Source: Flavobacteriaceae bacterium
GTDB taxonomy: Bacteria > Bacteroidota > Bacteroidia > Flavobacteriales > Flavobacteriaceae
NCBI GenBank assembly: GCA_024762795.1
Contig: JANTGS010000001.1
Location: forward strand, 30,711 to 94,710
Reading direction: 5' to 3'
Length of the DNA: 64,000 bases
Shown here in pieces: positions 54,107-63,866 of the stretch (position 1 is the stretch's first letter; every line of letters begins with the position of its first letter). The position numbers and the translations under genes were made by a program. The notes beneath the pieces are model-generated. The model saw only the letters and a list, made by a program, of their open reading frames with translations. It searched no databases and was not told the DNA's origin.

Positions 54107-55102
54107 ATGAATTTAGACTATATTCCTGCACAAAACCGGTATGATAAAATGATCTATAGAAGATCGGGTAACAGTGGTGTTTTATTACCTGCAATTTCTT
54201 TAGGCTTATGGCATAATTTTGGTTTTGTTGATGTTTTTAATCATTTCAGAAAGACTATCAGAACTGCTTTTGATCACGGAATCATACATTTTGACCTGGC
54301 TAATAATTACGGTCCGCCCTATGGTTCTGCTGAAGAGAATTTTGGAAAGATCCTCAAGCTCGATCTGATGAGATTTCGCGATGAGCTTTTTATCAGTTCA
54401 AAGGCCGGTTATGATATGTGGCCGGGCCCTTATGGAAATTTTGGTTCAAGAAAATACCTGATCGCCAGTTGTGACCAGAGTTTAAAAAGAATGGGACTGG
54501 ATTATGTAGATGTTTTTTATTCTCACAGACCGGATCCGGATACCCCTGTGGAAGAGACCATGCAAGCCCTGGATCATATTGTAAGATCAGGTAGGGCTTT
54601 GTATGCTGGAATCTCAAATTATAACCCTGAACAAACAGAAAAAGCTATAAAAATACTAAGATCACTTGGAACTCCTTGTCTGATCCATCAACCAAAATAT
54701 TCAATGTTTCACAGAGAACCTGAAGAGGGTTTACTCGATGTTCTGGGGCATGAAAAAGTAGGAGCCATTGTATTTTCTCCTCTTGCTCAGGGATTACTCA
54801 CCGATAAGTATTTAAAAGGAATACCCAAGAATTCTAGAGCAGGGCGCCCTAATATTTTTCTTACAAAAGAACATATGACACCTCAGATCATGGAAAAGAT
54901 CACAAAGCTCAATACTCTGGCAAAGAACAGAGATCAGAGTTTAGCGCAAATGGCCATCAGCTGGTTGCTTAAAGATGAAAGGATCACATCGGTATTGGTG
55001 GGTGCCAGCAGCAGTAAACAGTTACTGAATAGTCTTGGCGCTCTGGATCATCTGGAGTTTAGCGCAAAAGAACTAGAAGCAATTGAAAATATTTTAAATT
55101 AG
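54107..55102 (+). CDS. Aldo/keto reductase (YghZ-like)
   Basis: A 331-aa NADPH-dependent (beta/alpha)8 reductase close to L-glyceraldehyde 3-phosphate reductase. Catalytic residues appear in FDLANNYGPPYGSAEENFG (Asp, Tyr), ISSKAGYDMWPGPYG (Lys) and VDVFYSHRPDPDTP (His). GASSSKQLLNSLGAL near the end is the NADPH phosphate loop. Its native role may be methylglyoxal or short aldehyde detoxification. Monocistronic. Confidence 0.9.
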   Translation: MNLDYIPAQNRYDKMIYRRSGNSGVLLPAISLGLWHNFGFVDVFNHFRKTIRTAFDHGIIHFDLANNYGPPYGSAEENFGKILKLDLMRFRDELFISSKAGYDMWPGPYGNFGSRKYLIASCDQSLKRMGLDYVDVFYSHRPDPDTPVEETMQALDHIVRSGRALYAGISNYNPEQTEKAIKILRSLGTPCLIHQPKYSMFHREPEEGLLDVLGHEKVGAIVFSPLAQGLLTDKYLKGIPKNSRAGRPNIFLTKEHMTPQIMEKITKLNTLAKNRDQSLAQMAISWLLKDERITSVLVGASSSKQLLNSLGALDHLEFSAKELEAIENILN

Positions 55103-55131
55103 TCTGAATATCGATTAAGGGAGTTGAGGTT

Positions 55132-56109
55132 TTAGCTGAATTGCTCAATAATCTCATCAAATACTTTAAAGATTGCTTCTTTATCTTCAGCTGTAACCAG
55201 TTTTAAACGGTATTCTTTAAAATGAGGAATTCCCTTAAAATAGTTGGTATAATGGCGTCGGGTTTCAAAAAAACCGGCTCTTTCTCCATTCCATTCCATA
55301 GCCATTTCAAGATGCCTTTTAGCTGTTTCTACCCTTTCTGCTATGCCTGGTTGTGGTAGATGTTCCCCAGTTTTAAAAAAATGCTTAACCTGGGCAAAAA
55401 ACCAAGGATTACCTATACTGGCCCTGCCGATCATAGCCCCGTCGAGTCCGTATTTATCGCGCATGAGTGCTGCTTTTTCGGGAGTGTCCACATCGCCATT
55501 TCCAAAGACCGGAATATGAATTCGAGGATTGTTCTTTACATCGGCGATAGGTTCCCATTGGGCACCTCCTTTATACATCTGGGCGCGGGTACGTCCGTGA
55601 ATAGCAATGGCCTGACAACCGGCATCCTGTAATCTTTCGGCAACTTCCATGATACGAATAGAATCATGGTCCCAACCCAACCGGGTTTTTACTGTGATCG
55701 GAAGATGGGTGTGTTTTACCATGGCTTCCGTAAGCTTAACCATCAGAGGGATATCTTTTAAGATGCCTGCTCCGGCTCCCCTGCTCACTACTTTTTTTAC
55801 CGGACAACCATAGTTGATGTCGATAAAATCAGGCTGAGCCTGTTCAACGATCTCAACTGTTCTGAGCATGGATTCCAGATTGGCACCAAAGATCTGTATG
55901 CCAACAGGGCGTTCCTTATCGTAAATATCAAGCTTTTGAATACTTTTTTCGGCATCACGGATCAGTCCTTCAGAAGAAATAAACTCGGTGTAAACCACAT
56001 CAGCTCCCTGCTCTTTACACAAGGTTCTGAATGGTGGATCACTCACATCCTCCATAGGTGCTAATAAAAGTGGGAAATCTCCCAGATCAATATTTCCTAT
56101 TTTTGCCAT
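55132..56109 (-). CDS. dusB: tRNA-dihydrouridine synthase B
   Basis: An FMN enzyme reducing uridine in tRNA D loops. The 325-aa protein has LLLAPMEDVSDPPFRTLC, TEFISSEGL, the catalytic Cys in DINYGCPVKKVV and IAIHGRTRAQMY, then DGAMIGRASIGNPWFFAQ. The C-terminal helical domain (HLEMAMEWNGERAGFFETRRHY) fits DusB. A minus-strand -7 element lies 46 nt upstream. Confidence 0.94.
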   Translation of the reverse strand: MAKIGNIDLGDFPLLLAPMEDVSDPPFRTLCKEQGADVVYTEFISSEGLIRDAEKSIQKLDIYDKERPVGIQIFGANLESMLRTVEIVEQAQPDFIDINYGCPVKKVVSRGAGAGILKDIPLMVKLTEAMVKHTHLPITVKTRLGWDHDSIRIMEVAERLQDAGCQAIAIHGRTRAQMYKGGAQWEPIADVKNNPRIHIPVFGNGDVDTPEKAALMRDKYGLDGAMIGRASIGNPWFFAQVKHFFKTGEHLPQPGIAERVETAKRHLEMAMEWNGERAGFFETRRHYTNYFKGIPHFKEYRLKLVTAEDKEAIFKVFDEIIEQFS

Positions 56110-56155
56110 CTTTTAATTTTTATCAGTTTATTCCGCCAGGCCGTTTAGTTTTTTG

Positions 56156-56163
56156 CAAAAATA
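56156..56163 (-). promoter_or_regulatory. -7 element for dusB
   Basis: TATTTTTG on the minus strand, followed by C, matches TAnnTTTG, 46 nt before the dusB ATG. Confidence 0.6.
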
Positions 56164-56261
56164 GGACTTAAAAGTATATTTAAAAGTGATATTAACAGAT
56201 TCTTATTTTTTATCGTTATAAATTCTGCTTTAAACGATAGTGCAGATTATTCTAAAAAAAT

Positions 56262-56269
56262 TACATTTG
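56262..56269 (+). promoter_or_regulatory. -7 element for TolB-like gene
   Basis: TACATTTG fits TAnnTTTG, 75 nt before the ATG at 56345. Confidence 0.5.
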
Positions 56270-56344
56270 TGCTTTTAAAATTAAGAGTTATAGCGTTAAT
56301 CCTGTAATTTTCTTTTCAGGAAACAGATTTCAAAAAATAAATTT

Positions 56345-57484
56345 ATGATTATGAAAATAAAAATCTTCATTACTTTTTTTCTTATTGCTGCACTATTAAC
56401 TTCTTGTAAAAATTCCAGAAAGGAGCAGGTTGAGAAGGCTAAAAAGGAAGATGCAGCTTCGGGAGCCACTAAGATAGTTGATGTAATTCATTATCCGGAA
56501 GAAAAACATCTGGCAAATATAAAGCAGCTGACTTTTGGAGGCGATAATGCTGAGGCTTATTGGAGTTTTGATGGTAAGAGGCTGGTTTTTCAGGCTACAA
56601 ATCCGAAATGGGGATTGCAGTGTGATCAGATCTTTACCATGGGGCTTGATGAAGACCTGAGCGGAGATAAAATGCCACAAATGATTAGTAACGGAAAAGG
56701 AAGAACCACTTGCAGTTATTTTATGCCGGGAGATTCTACCATCATCTATTCTTCAACTTATCTGGGCGGAGATGCTTGTCCGGTTGTACCCAAAAAAGAG
56801 GACCACGGAGGAAGATATGTATGGCCTGTTTATAAAAGCTTTGATATTTTTATTGCTGATACCAAAGGTAATCAGATGAAGCAACTTACAAATACTCCCG
56901 GGTATGATGCGGAACCTACAGTATCCCCCAAAGGAGATAAGATTGTATTTACTTCTACACGTTCAGGAGATCTTGAGCTTTACACTATGGATATTGACGG
57001 GAGCAATGTAAAACAAGTAACGCATGAGCTGGGGTATGACGGAGGTGCGTTCTTTTCACCGGATGGGACCAAGCTGATCTTCAGATCATCAAGGCCAAAA
57101 ACGCCTGAAGAGATCAAAGAATATAAAGATTTACTGGCACAAGGACTTGTTTTGCCAACACATATGGAATTGTATGTTTGTAATGTGGATGGATCCGATC
57201 TAAAAAAGATTACCGATCTGGGAAGTGCCAACTGGGCACCTTTCTTTCATCCGAATGGTAAAAAAGTTATTTTTTCTTCTAATCACCACCGTAAGAAACA
57301 TGACGGGTTTAATCTTTTTATGATCAATCTTGACGGAAGTGGACTGGAGCAGATCACTTATGATGGTGTTTTTGATGCTTTCCCAATGTTTTCGCCGGAC
57401 GGAAAGAAACTGGTTTTTTCTTCTAACAGGAACAATCATGGTACCCATGAAACAAATCTTTTTGTAGCCGACTGGGTGGAGTAG
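56345..57484 (+). CDS. TolB-like WD40/PD40 lipoprotein
   Basis: A 379-aa envelope lipoprotein (signal peptide with LTSC lipobox). The body is a beta-propeller of PD40 repeats: AYWSFDGKRLVFQA, PTVSPKGDKIVFTSTRSGDLELY, FFSPDGTKLIFRSS, PFFHPNGKKVIFSSN and PMFSPDGKKLVFSSNR. TolB-type propellers bind peptides or proteins. Insertions between blades carry conserved Cys and His (GDACPVVPKKEDHGGRYVWP). Partner unknown; no Tol-Pal genes nearby. Confidence 0.85.
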   Translation: MIMKIKIFITFFLIAALLTSCKNSRKEQVEKAKKEDAASGATKIVDVIHYPEEKHLANIKQLTFGGDNAEAYWSFDGKRLVFQATNPKWGLQCDQIFTMGLDEDLSGDKMPQMISNGKGRTTCSYFMPGDSTIIYSSTYLGGDACPVVPKKEDHGGRYVWPVYKSFDIFIADTKGNQMKQLTNTPGYDAEPTVSPKGDKIVFTSTRSGDLELYTMDIDGSNVKQVTHELGYDGGAFFSPDGTKLIFRSSRPKTPEEIKEYKDLLAQGLVLPTHMELYVCNVDGSDLKKITDLGSANWAPFFHPNGKKVIFSSNHHRKKHDGFNLFMINLDGSGLEQITYDGVFDAFPMFSPDGKKLVFSSNRNNHGTHETNLFVADWVE

Positions 57485-57489
57485 ACTTG

Positions 57490-57531
57490 AGTTTTGAGCC
57501 CGCCGGCGAGGCAGGTGATGAGTTTTGAGTG
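57490..57531. repeat. 11-bp direct repeat flanking a GC-rich 20-mer
   Basis: TGAGTTTTGAG occurs at 57490-57500 and 57521-57531. Between them lies CCCGCCGGCGAGGCAGGTGA, far richer in GC than its surroundings, with the palindrome CGCCGGCG. This looks like a small insertion with duplicated target. Confidence 0.7.
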
Positions 57532-57746
57532 AAGAATTTATATTGGTTTGTGACGATTTATGGTTAAGAGATTCTCATAGAGGAACTTCATCAGGTAAAT
57601 CGTACAGGAATGACATTATAAAAGCATGCTATAAAAGAATGTCACCTCCGTAAAAACAGGAATCTTAAAGTTTGTTCCTCGTTCATTCCTAAAATCTCTT
57701 TCGGTCACTTTCTGTATTTATCTATACTTCTTAAAAATCTTTTGAG

Positions 57747-57754
57747 TATTTTTG
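57747..57754 (+). promoter_or_regulatory. -7 element for lepA
   Basis: TATTTTTG followed by C fits TAnnTTTG. The ORF-track start of lepA (TTG 57742) overlaps it, so translation starts later, at ATG 57805. Confidence 0.6.
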
Positions 57755-57804
57755 CAAAAAGTCGAAAAAGAAGTTTTAAGAACAGTGACTTTTTATTATT
57801 GAAT

Positions 57805-59601
57805 ATGAAGAACATAAGAAATTTTTGCATCATTGCCCATATTGATCACGGAAAGAGTACACTCGCTGATCGTTTATTAGAATTTACTCACACCATATCC
57901 GAGCGTGAAAAGCAGGATCAATTGCTTGATAATATGGATCTTGAACGGGAAAGAGGAATAACGATTAAGAGCCATGCCATCCAGATGGATTATAAATATA
58001 AAGGAGAGAATTTTGTATTGAATTTGATTGATACTCCCGGCCATGTAGATTTTTCTTATGAGGTTTCCAGATCCATAGCTGCTTGTGAAGGAGCCTTACT
58101 CATAGTAGATGCGGCGCAAAGTATTCAGGCCCAGACCATTTCAAATCTGTATCTGGCACTGGATAATGATCTTGAAATCATTCCTGTGCTCAATAAGGTG
58201 GATCTGCCCAGCGCCAATCCTGAAGAGGTAACGGATGATATTGTTGATCTTTTAGGCTGTGACCCCGGGGAAGTAATTCACGCAAGTGGTAAAACCGGTT
58301 TCGGGGTTGAAGATATTTTAGAGGCTATTATAGAAAGAATTCCGGCTCCGGAAGGGGATGTCAATGCGCCTTTACAGGCATTGATCTTTGATTCTGTTTA
58401 TAATTCTTACAGGGGTGTGGAAACTTATTTTAGGGTATTCAATGGACAGATCACCAAAGGGGAAAAGATTAAATTTGTAAATACAGGAAATGAATATTTT
58501 GCAGATGAGGTGGGCACACTAAAACTGAAACAGGTTCCTAAAAAAAGTATCAATGCCGGCGATGTTGGGTATTTGATTACCGGAATCAAAACGGCAAGTG
58601 AAGTAAAAGTTGGGGATACCATAACGGATGCGGATAATCCAACGCAAGAGATCATAGAAGGTTTTGAAGATGTGAAACCGATGGTATTTGCTGGTATTTA
58701 TCCTGTTGATACAGAAGATTATGAAGAACTGAGAAATTCTATGGAAAAGCTTCAGTTGAATGATGCTTCTCTGGTATTTCAGCCGGAAAGTTCTGCAGCT
58801 CTGGGCTTTGGATTCCGATGCGGATTTTTAGGTATGCTTCATCTGGAGATCATTCAGGAGAGACTTGAAAGAGAGTTTGATATGACCGTGATTACCACAG
58901 TTCCAAACGTTTCTTATCATGCCTATACCAATAAAAAACCTGATGAAGTGATTTTGGTAAATAACCCATCGGATCTGCCCGATCCTTCTAAACTGAACCG
59001 GGTGGAAGAGCCTTACATCAAAGCGAGTATCATTACAAAATCGGAGTTTATCGGTCCGGTAATGAGTCTTTGTATAGAAAAGAGAGGGGAGATTACCAAT
59101 CAGAATTACCTTACTACAGATCGTGTGGAGTTACACTTTGACATGCCTCTATCGGAAATAGTTTTCGATTTCTACGATCGGCTTAAGACAGTTTCAAAGG
59201 GCTATGCTTCCTTTGATTATCACCCGATAGGATTCAGAACATCAAAGCTCGTCCGGTTGGATATACTGCTTAACGGACAAGGGGTAGATGCACTTTCTGC
59301 ATTGATTCATACAGATAATGCCTATCATATCGGAAAAAAGATGTGTGAGAAGCTCCGTCAGCTGATTCCACGCCAGCAATTTGATATTCCTATTCAGGCT
59401 GCTATCGGGGCCAAGATCATTGCACGGGAAACCATCAAAGCACTGAGAAAAGATGTTACTGCTAAGTGTTATGGAGGTGATATTACCCGTAAACGTAAAT
59501 TGCTTGAAAAGCAGAAAAAAGGTAAAAAACGTATGCGTCAGGTGGGGAATGTTGAAATACCGCAACAGGCATTTATGGCTGTGTTAAAGCTGAATGATTA
59601 A
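57805..59601 (+). CDS. lepA: Elongation factor 4 (LepA)
   Basis: A ribosome-associated GTPase that back-translocates stalled ribosomes. From [22 protein letters not shown] (598 aa) all G motifs are present: [24 protein letters not shown] and NKVDLPSA. The LepA-specific C-terminal domain ends [25 protein letters not shown]. The 21 extra N-terminal residues of the ORF track are rejected because they overlap the promoter. Confidence 0.96.
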   Translation: MKNIRNFCIIAHIDHGKSTLADRLLEFTHTISEREKQDQLLDNMDLERERGITIKSHAIQMDYKYKGENFVLNLIDTPGHVDFSYEVSRSIAACEGALLIVDAAQSIQAQTISNLYLALDNDLEIIPVLNKVDLPSANPEEVTDDIVDLLGCDPGEVIHASGKTGFGVEDILEAIIERIPAPEGDVNAPLQALIFDSVYNSYRGVETYFRVFNGQITKGEKIKFVNTGNEYFADEVGTLKLKQVPKKSINAGDVGYLITGIKTASEVKVGDTITDADNPTQEIIEGFEDVKPMVFAGIYPVDTEDYEELRNSMEKLQLNDASLVFQPESSAALGFGFRCGFLGMLHLEIIQERLEREFDMTVITTVPNVSYHAYTNKKPDEVILVNNPSDLPDPSKLNRVEEPYIKASIITKSEFIGPVMSLCIEKRGEITNQNYLTTDRVELHFDMPLSEIVFDFYDRLKTVSKGYASFDYHPIGFRTSKLVRLDILLNGQGVDALSALIHTDNAYHIGKKMCEKLRQLIPRQQFDIPIQAAIGAKIIARETIKALRKDVTAKCYGGDITRKRKLLEKQKKGKKRMRQVGNVEIPQQAFMAVLKLND

Positions 59602-59653
59602 AATGTGACTGTTAAAATAACAAGGAAAAGTCATTTCAACGACCTTGAAATAT

Positions 59654-59685
59654 AAAGAGGAGTTATTTAAGCTCCTCTTTTGTTT
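59654..59685. terminator. Terminator between lepA and the CopZ-like gene
   Basis: AAAGAGGAG (59654-59662) pairs with CTCCTCTTT (59672-59680) and T-rich sequence follows. It serves lepA. The 3' arm lies in the last codons of the convergent CopZ-like gene. Confidence 0.8.
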
Positions 59686-60325
59686 TTGTTACTACTTCAG
59701 CCACCAGATCTCTGCAACAATATCCGGTAGGATTTAAAACCTCGCATCTTTCGTTGATCTTTTTTCGGTAAAGTGACATAATATCTTCCCATACATTCAG
59801 ATCATGCTCAACAACAGCTCTTTTTATCTGTTCTTCATCTACATTATTACAATAGCAGATCACTTTTCTTTTTACTCCTTTTTTATACCAAAGTTCCCGT
59901 TTTAAAACAGATTGATCCAGAGTAATCTCGTCGTTGTAATAAGCAATGTTGCAATTGGGGTTTAAACAGATATAATTTCTTGTATCAAAATTGATCCTGG
60001 TGTAATCTTCCTTCCTCAGATTTGATTTAAAGACCGTATTTGGTACAAGATCACCTGTTTGATGACAAATAGGGCAAGGAGGAATTTCCCGGGGCGCTTC
60101 ATTAGTAACATCTTCAAACCCCTCCACTTTATAATGACCCTCGTTGATTTTTTTGATGATATCTTCTTTGTTGATGATATTTTCATCAAATTTAATGATG
60201 CCCGAGTCGGTTTGATGGTCAATATTTCTTTCACCAATCCCTTCGAGTTCATCTATCAGCCTTTCAACAGATGCCGAGCAGCCTCCGCAGGTCATTCCTT
60301 TTATTTTAAGTGTAATGATTTCCAT
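59663..60325 (-). CDS. CopZ-like copper chaperone with permuted domains
   Basis: A 220-aa cytoplasmic protein. Residues 1-72 are a heavy-metal-associated domain with the Cu(I) site GMTCGGCSAS. Residues about 82-215 match the zinc/[2Fe-2S] domain of Archaeoglobus CopZ: PPCPICHQTG, YICLNPNCNIAYYND, VICYCNNVDEEQI and NPTGYCCRD supply eight or more Cys. In Archaeoglobus CopZ the Fe-S/Zn domain comes first and the HMA domain last; here the order is reversed. That domain can reduce Cu(II) to Cu(I) in the archaeal protein. No copper ATPase is adjacent. Confidence 0.88.
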   Translation of the reverse strand: MEIITLKIKGMTCGGCSASVERLIDELEGIGERNIDHQTDSGIIKFDENIINKEDIIKKINEGHYKVEGFEDVTNEAPREIPPCPICHQTGDLVPNTVFKSNLRKEDYTRINFDTRNYICLNPNCNIAYYNDEITLDQSVLKRELWYKKGVKRKVICYCNNVDEEQIKRAVVEHDLNVWEDIMSLYRKKINERCEVLNPTGYCCRDLVAEVVTKTKEELK

Positions 60326-60635
60326 ATTTGATATTTTTTAGTTTTATTTTCTAAATATAAAAAAACTTGCTTTATGTACTTTTTGGGATAGTATCTGTTA
60401 TATTTTAAGGCAAATGTAAAAGGAGATCGTCTTATTATTTTACTCATTCAAATTTTATTAGTGAGACTCTAAAAAAATAATTTCAATTTTTTAGTTAGTC
60501 GAATCCAACTTTCGGCGTGACAGGCCATTCCCATTCCCGCTTTTTTCTGGCGGGATCTTGGTTTAAACAAGCATTTTATATTCAAAAAAAAACCGGTCAT
60601 TGACCGGTTTTTATAATAAACAAGATTATATTTAT
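60326..60635. other. Intergenic region between CopZ-like gene and rplT
   Basis: 310 bp. It holds a decayed inverted repeat, CCCGC-ttttttctg-GCGGG at 60536-60554, preceded by CATTCCCATTCCCGC-type sequence, and the rplT terminator. The remainder is AT-rich and shows nothing. Confidence 0.5.
60584..60613. terminator. Terminator after rplT
   Basis: AACCGGT-CATTG-ACCGGTT with A and T runs on both sides (AAAAAAA before, TTTTT after). It ends the thrS-infC-rpmI-rplT operon on the minus strand. Confidence 0.85.
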
Positions 60636-60980
60636 CTATTTTACTTTATCAACAATTGCTTTAAAAGCTTCCGGATTGTTCATAGCCAGATCGGCAAGAA
60701 CTTTACGGTTTAAATCAATCTGATTAGCTTTTAGTTTACCCATAAACTGAGAGTAAGACATTCCGTGTAAACGCGCTCCCGCATTGATCCTCTGGATCCA
60801 CAAAGCGCGGAAATTTCTCTTATTGTTTTTTCTGTCGCGATATGCATATTGCATAGCTTTTTCTACAGCATTTTTTGCTACTGTATAAACATTTTTACGA
60901 CGGCCAAAGTAACCTTTGGCTTGTTTTAAAATCTTTTTTCTGCGAGCTCTTTTAGCTACTGAATTTACTGATCTTGGCAT
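60636..60980 (-). CDS. rplT: 50S ribosomal protein L20
   Basis: A 114-aa rRNA-binding protein of the large subunit. The basic N-terminal extension ([32 protein letters not shown]) and [23 protein letters not shown] are invariant family blocks. Last gene of thrS-infC-rpmI-rplT. In other bacteria L20 represses this operon; no such site was identified here. Confidence 0.98.
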   Translation of the reverse strand: MPRSVNSVAKRARRKKILKQAKGYFGRRKNVYTVAKNAVEKAMQYAYRDRKNNKRNFRALWIQRINAGARLHGMSYSQFMGKLKANQIDLNRKVLADLAMNNPEAFKAIVDKVK

Positions 60981-61077
60981 ATTCTAATTGTTTTTGTGAA
61001 AGGCAGTTTCAGAATTTATCGGAAACATTTAATGAGCACTGACACAGGGTTAATAATTACCTCAAAATTTCTTTTGA

Positions 61078-61275
61078 TTATTTTAATGTTAATTGTTGTT
61101 TAACGCTTTTAAGATCGGCTTTATCAACCAATCCGTCATGGGTTAATTTCAATTTACGTTTTTTGCTCTTTTTGGTCAAAATATGACTTTTAAAAGCATG
61201 CTTTCTCTTGATCTTACCAGAGCCCGTTACTTTGAAACGTTTTTTAGCACTGGATTTAGTCTTCATTTTTGGCAT
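61078..61275 (-). CDS. rpmI: 50S ribosomal protein L35
   Basis: A 65-aa basic protein: [33 protein letters not shown] is the L35 signature. It lies between infC and rplT in the standard order. Confidence 0.98.
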   Translation of the reverse strand: MPKMKTKSSAKKRFKVTGSGKIKRKHAFKSHILTKKSKKRKLKLTHDGLVDKADLKSVKQQLTLK

Positions 61276-61304
61276 CTTCCTCGTTTTATATGGTTAAATC
61301 TTGT

Positions 61305-61862
61305 TTATTTCTTTTTTTTGGGTGCTATAAGCATGATCATACGCTTACCTTCCAGTTTTGGCATTTGCTCAACTGTACCGTATTCTTCAAGATCCTGAGC
61401 CAGTCTTAACAATAAGATCTCTCCCTGATCTTTATAGATGATTGATCTTCCTTTAAAGAAAACAAAAGCCTTTAATTTGGCACCGCTCTCTAAAAATTTA
61501 ACGGCGTGTTTTCTTTTAAATTCATAATCGTGGTCATCAGTGTTGGGCCCGAACCGGATCTCCTTAACAACTACTTTAGATGTTTTTGATTTCAGAGCCT
61601 TTTCACGTTTCTTTTGTTCGTAAAGGAATTTTTTATAATCTATTACCTTACAAACAGGCGGTTTTGCATTGGGTGAGATCTCCACCAAATCCAATTGAAG
61701 TTCCTGAGCAATTTCTTTTGCTCTTCGTAAAGGATAAATGCCTACTTCAACATTATCACCTACTAAACGGACTTCCTGTGCACGGATCTTTTCATTGATC
61801 AGGTGCTTATCCTCCTTAATAACTCTTCCGGGTCTTCTGTAACCCCTTCTTTTTATTGCTAT
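61305..61862 (-). CDS. infC: Translation initiation factor IF-3 with nonstandard start codon
   Basis: IF-3 keeps 30S subunits free and checks the start codon. The ORF track gives only the part from [13 protein letters not shown]. The frame continues upstream for 56 more codons that encode the true N-terminal domain ([49 protein letters not shown]). No ATG, GTG or TTG is available before the in-frame stop. The start must be ATA at 61862 or ATT at 61874. IF-3 itself discriminates against such codons, and E. coli infC uses AUU for autoregulation, so the same logic probably holds here. Length about 185 aa. Confidence 0.88.
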   Translation of the reverse strand: MAIKRRGYRRPGRVIKEDKHLINEKIRAQEVRLVGDNVEVGIYPLRRAKEIAQELQLDLVEISPNAKPPVCKVIDYKKFLYEQKKREKALKSKTSKVVVKEIRFGPNTDDHDYEFKRKHAVKFLESGAKLKAFVFFKGRSIIYKDQGEILLLRLAQDLEEYGTVEQMPKLEGKRMIMLIAPKKKK

Positions 61863-61891
61863 AACTAAAAAAATTTAATCCTTTCGGATGG

Positions 61892-63844
61892 TTAAACTAT
61901 AAATGGTTTAATTGTTTTATCTATTTCATCTTGAATCAGTTCTGCAAACGATTCAATAGTAAATGTTCCCAGGTCTCCATCTCCGTGTCTTCTTACAGAG
62001 ATAGTACCTTCATTCATTTCATTCTCGCCTATGATGATCATATAAGGAATCTTATTGATCTCGGCATCCCGTATCTTCCTGCCAATCTTTTCATTGCGGT
62101 TGTCAACGAGGGCGCGAATTTCGGAATTTTCCAACAAATTTAAAACATTTTTTCCATATTTTTCATATTTCTCGCTGATTGGTAGTATTATAGCCTGCTC
62201 AGGAGTAAGCCAAAGCGGGAAATTACCGCCGGTATGCTCAATTAAGATGGCGATAAAACGTTCCATAGAGCCAAAAGGCGCACGGTGAATCATTACCGGG
62301 CGGTGTAATTGGTTGTCTGAACCTTTATAATTAAGATCGAATCTTTCTGGTAAATTGTAATCTACCTGAATGGTTCCCAACTGCCAGCTTCTTCCGAGTA
62401 CATCTTTTACCATAAAGTCGAGCTTCGGACCGTAAAAGGCTGCTTCTCCATATTCAATTACCGTTTTCAGATTCTTTTCTTTGGTTGCTTCAACGATAGC
62501 GCTTTCGGCCTTTTCCCAGTTTTCATCACTACCAATATATTTTTCTTTATTATCAGGGTCCCTTAATGAGATCTGTGTGGTAAACTCTTTAAATCCTAAA
62601 GAACTAAACACGTATAAAACCAGATCGATAACATTTTTAAACTCTTCGATCAGTTGATCAGGGGTACAAAAAATATGGGCATCATCCTGGGTAAACCCTC
62701 TTACTCGGGTCAGTCCGTGCAATTCGCCGCTTTGTTCATAGCGGTAAACAGTACCGAATTCTGCAAATCTTTTGGGCAGATCTTTATAAGAATAGGGTTT
62801 GGTATTAAAAATCTCACAATGGTGAGGACAGTTCATCGGTTTTAAGAGGAATTCTTCATCCTCTTTAGGAGTATGGATAGGCTGAAAACTATCTTCTCCA
62901 TATTTGGCATAGTGCCCGGAAGTTACATAAAGCTCCTTCTGTCCGATATGGGGTGTGATCACCATTTCGTAACCGGCTTTTTTCTGTGCTCTTTTCAGGA
63001 ATTGCTCCAGTCTTTCTCTTAAAGCAGCTCCTTTTGGCAGCCAAAGTGGTAATCCTTGTCCAACTTTAGGCGAAAATGTAAAGAGTTCCAGTTCTTTACC
63101 CAGTTTTCTGTGGTCTCTTTTTTTGGCTTCTTCAAGCAGGGCGAGATATTCCTTTAATTCTTTCTGTTTGGGGAATGAGATACCGTATACCCGTGTAAGT
63201 TGTTTGTTCTTTTCATTTCCTCTCCAGTAAGCTCCTGCTACACTGGTAATTTTTACTGCTTTAATCAGTCCGGTATTGGGAATATGTCCTCCGCGGCACA
63301 GATCGGTAAAATCACTATGATCGCAAAAAGTAATTTCTCCATCCTCCAGATTTTCAATCAGTTCTACTTTAAATTCATTATGCTCTTCCTTATAGATCTT
63401 CAGTGCCTCAGCTTTTGAAATAGAACGTTTTGTAAATTCAGATTTTTGTCTGGCAAATTCAAGCATTTTATCTTCGATCTTTTTAAAATCGTTTTCAGAA
63501 AGTACTTTATCGCCAAAATCAACATCATAATAAAAGCCATTTTCAATGGCAGGACCAATGGTTAATTTAGCCTCGGGGTAGAAGAATTGAATGGCTTGCG
63601 CCATCAGGTGTGCTGATGAATGCCAGAAAGCCTTTTTACCTTCTTTGTCTCTCCATGTAAAAAGAACAAGAGAGCCATCTGTTGTTAATGGAGTTGTAAC
63701 TTCAATCGTTTGATCGTTGAATTTTGCAGAAATCACATTCCTGGCAAAACCTTCACTGATACTTTTAGCCACTTCCATAGGAGTGGTATTCTTTTTAAAT
63801 TCTTTTACAGAACCGTCTGGTAAACTTATATTGATCATATTCAA
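61892..63844 (-). CDS. thrS: Threonyl-tRNA synthetase
   Basis: A class II synthetase, 650 aa. Domains in order: TGS (about 1-63), the SAD editing domain with [12 protein letters not shown] and [16 protein letters not shown], the catalytic core with the zinc ligands [10 protein letters not shown] and [32 protein letters not shown] (motif 2), [11 protein letters not shown] (motif 3), and the anticodon-binding domain. Editing and catalytic sites appear intact. First gene of the thrS-infC-rpmI-rplT operon. Confidence 0.97.
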   Translation of the reverse strand: MNMINISLPDGSVKEFKKNTTPMEVAKSISEGFARNVISAKFNDQTIEVTTPLTTDGSLVLFTWRDKEGKKAFWHSSAHLMAQAIQFFYPEAKLTIGPAIENGFYYDVDFGDKVLSENDFKKIEDKMLEFARQKSEFTKRSISKAEALKIYKEEHNEFKVELIENLEDGEITFCDHSDFTDLCRGGHIPNTGLIKAVKITSVAGAYWRGNEKNKQLTRVYGISFPKQKELKEYLALLEEAKKRDHRKLGKELELFTFSPKVGQGLPLWLPKGAALRERLEQFLKRAQKKAGYEMVITPHIGQKELYVTSGHYAKYGEDSFQPIHTPKEDEEFLLKPMNCPHHCEIFNTKPYSYKDLPKRFAEFGTVYRYEQSGELHGLTRVRGFTQDDAHIFCTPDQLIEEFKNVIDLVLYVFSSLGFKEFTTQISLRDPDNKEKYIGSDENWEKAESAIVEATKEKNLKTVIEYGEAAFYGPKLDFMVKDVLGRSWQLGTIQVDYNLPERFDLNYKGSDNQLHRPVMIHRAPFGSMERFIAILIEHTGGNFPLWLTPEQAIILPISEKYEKYGKNVLNLLENSEIRALVDNRNEKIGRKIRDAEINKIPYMIIIGENEMNEGTISVRRHGDGDLGTFTIESFAELIQDEIDKTIKPFIV

Positions 63845-63858
63845 ATTTTAAGAAGCTG

Positions 63859-63866
63859 CAAAGATA
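63859..63866 (-). promoter_or_regulatory. -7 element for thrS
   Basis: TATCTTTG on the minus strand fits TAnnTTTG and lies 14 nt before the thrS ATG, so the leader is very short. Confidence 0.55.

Larger units (their letters stand above)
57485..57804. other. Intergenic region before lepA
   Basis: 320 bp holding an 11-bp direct repeat around a GC-rich 20-mer (57490-57531), a 180-bp stretch with nothing recognised, and the lepA -7 element at 57747. Confidence 0.5.

Noticed and set aside
57742-57804. ORF-track N-terminus of lepA
   Set aside because: It overlaps the -7 element, and LepA proteins start at MKNIRNF.
60481-60560. Mobile element suggested by CATTCCCGC-type sequence
   Set aside because: Only one short imperfect inverted repeat with no coding capacity. 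Noted in the intergenic entry, not called as an element.
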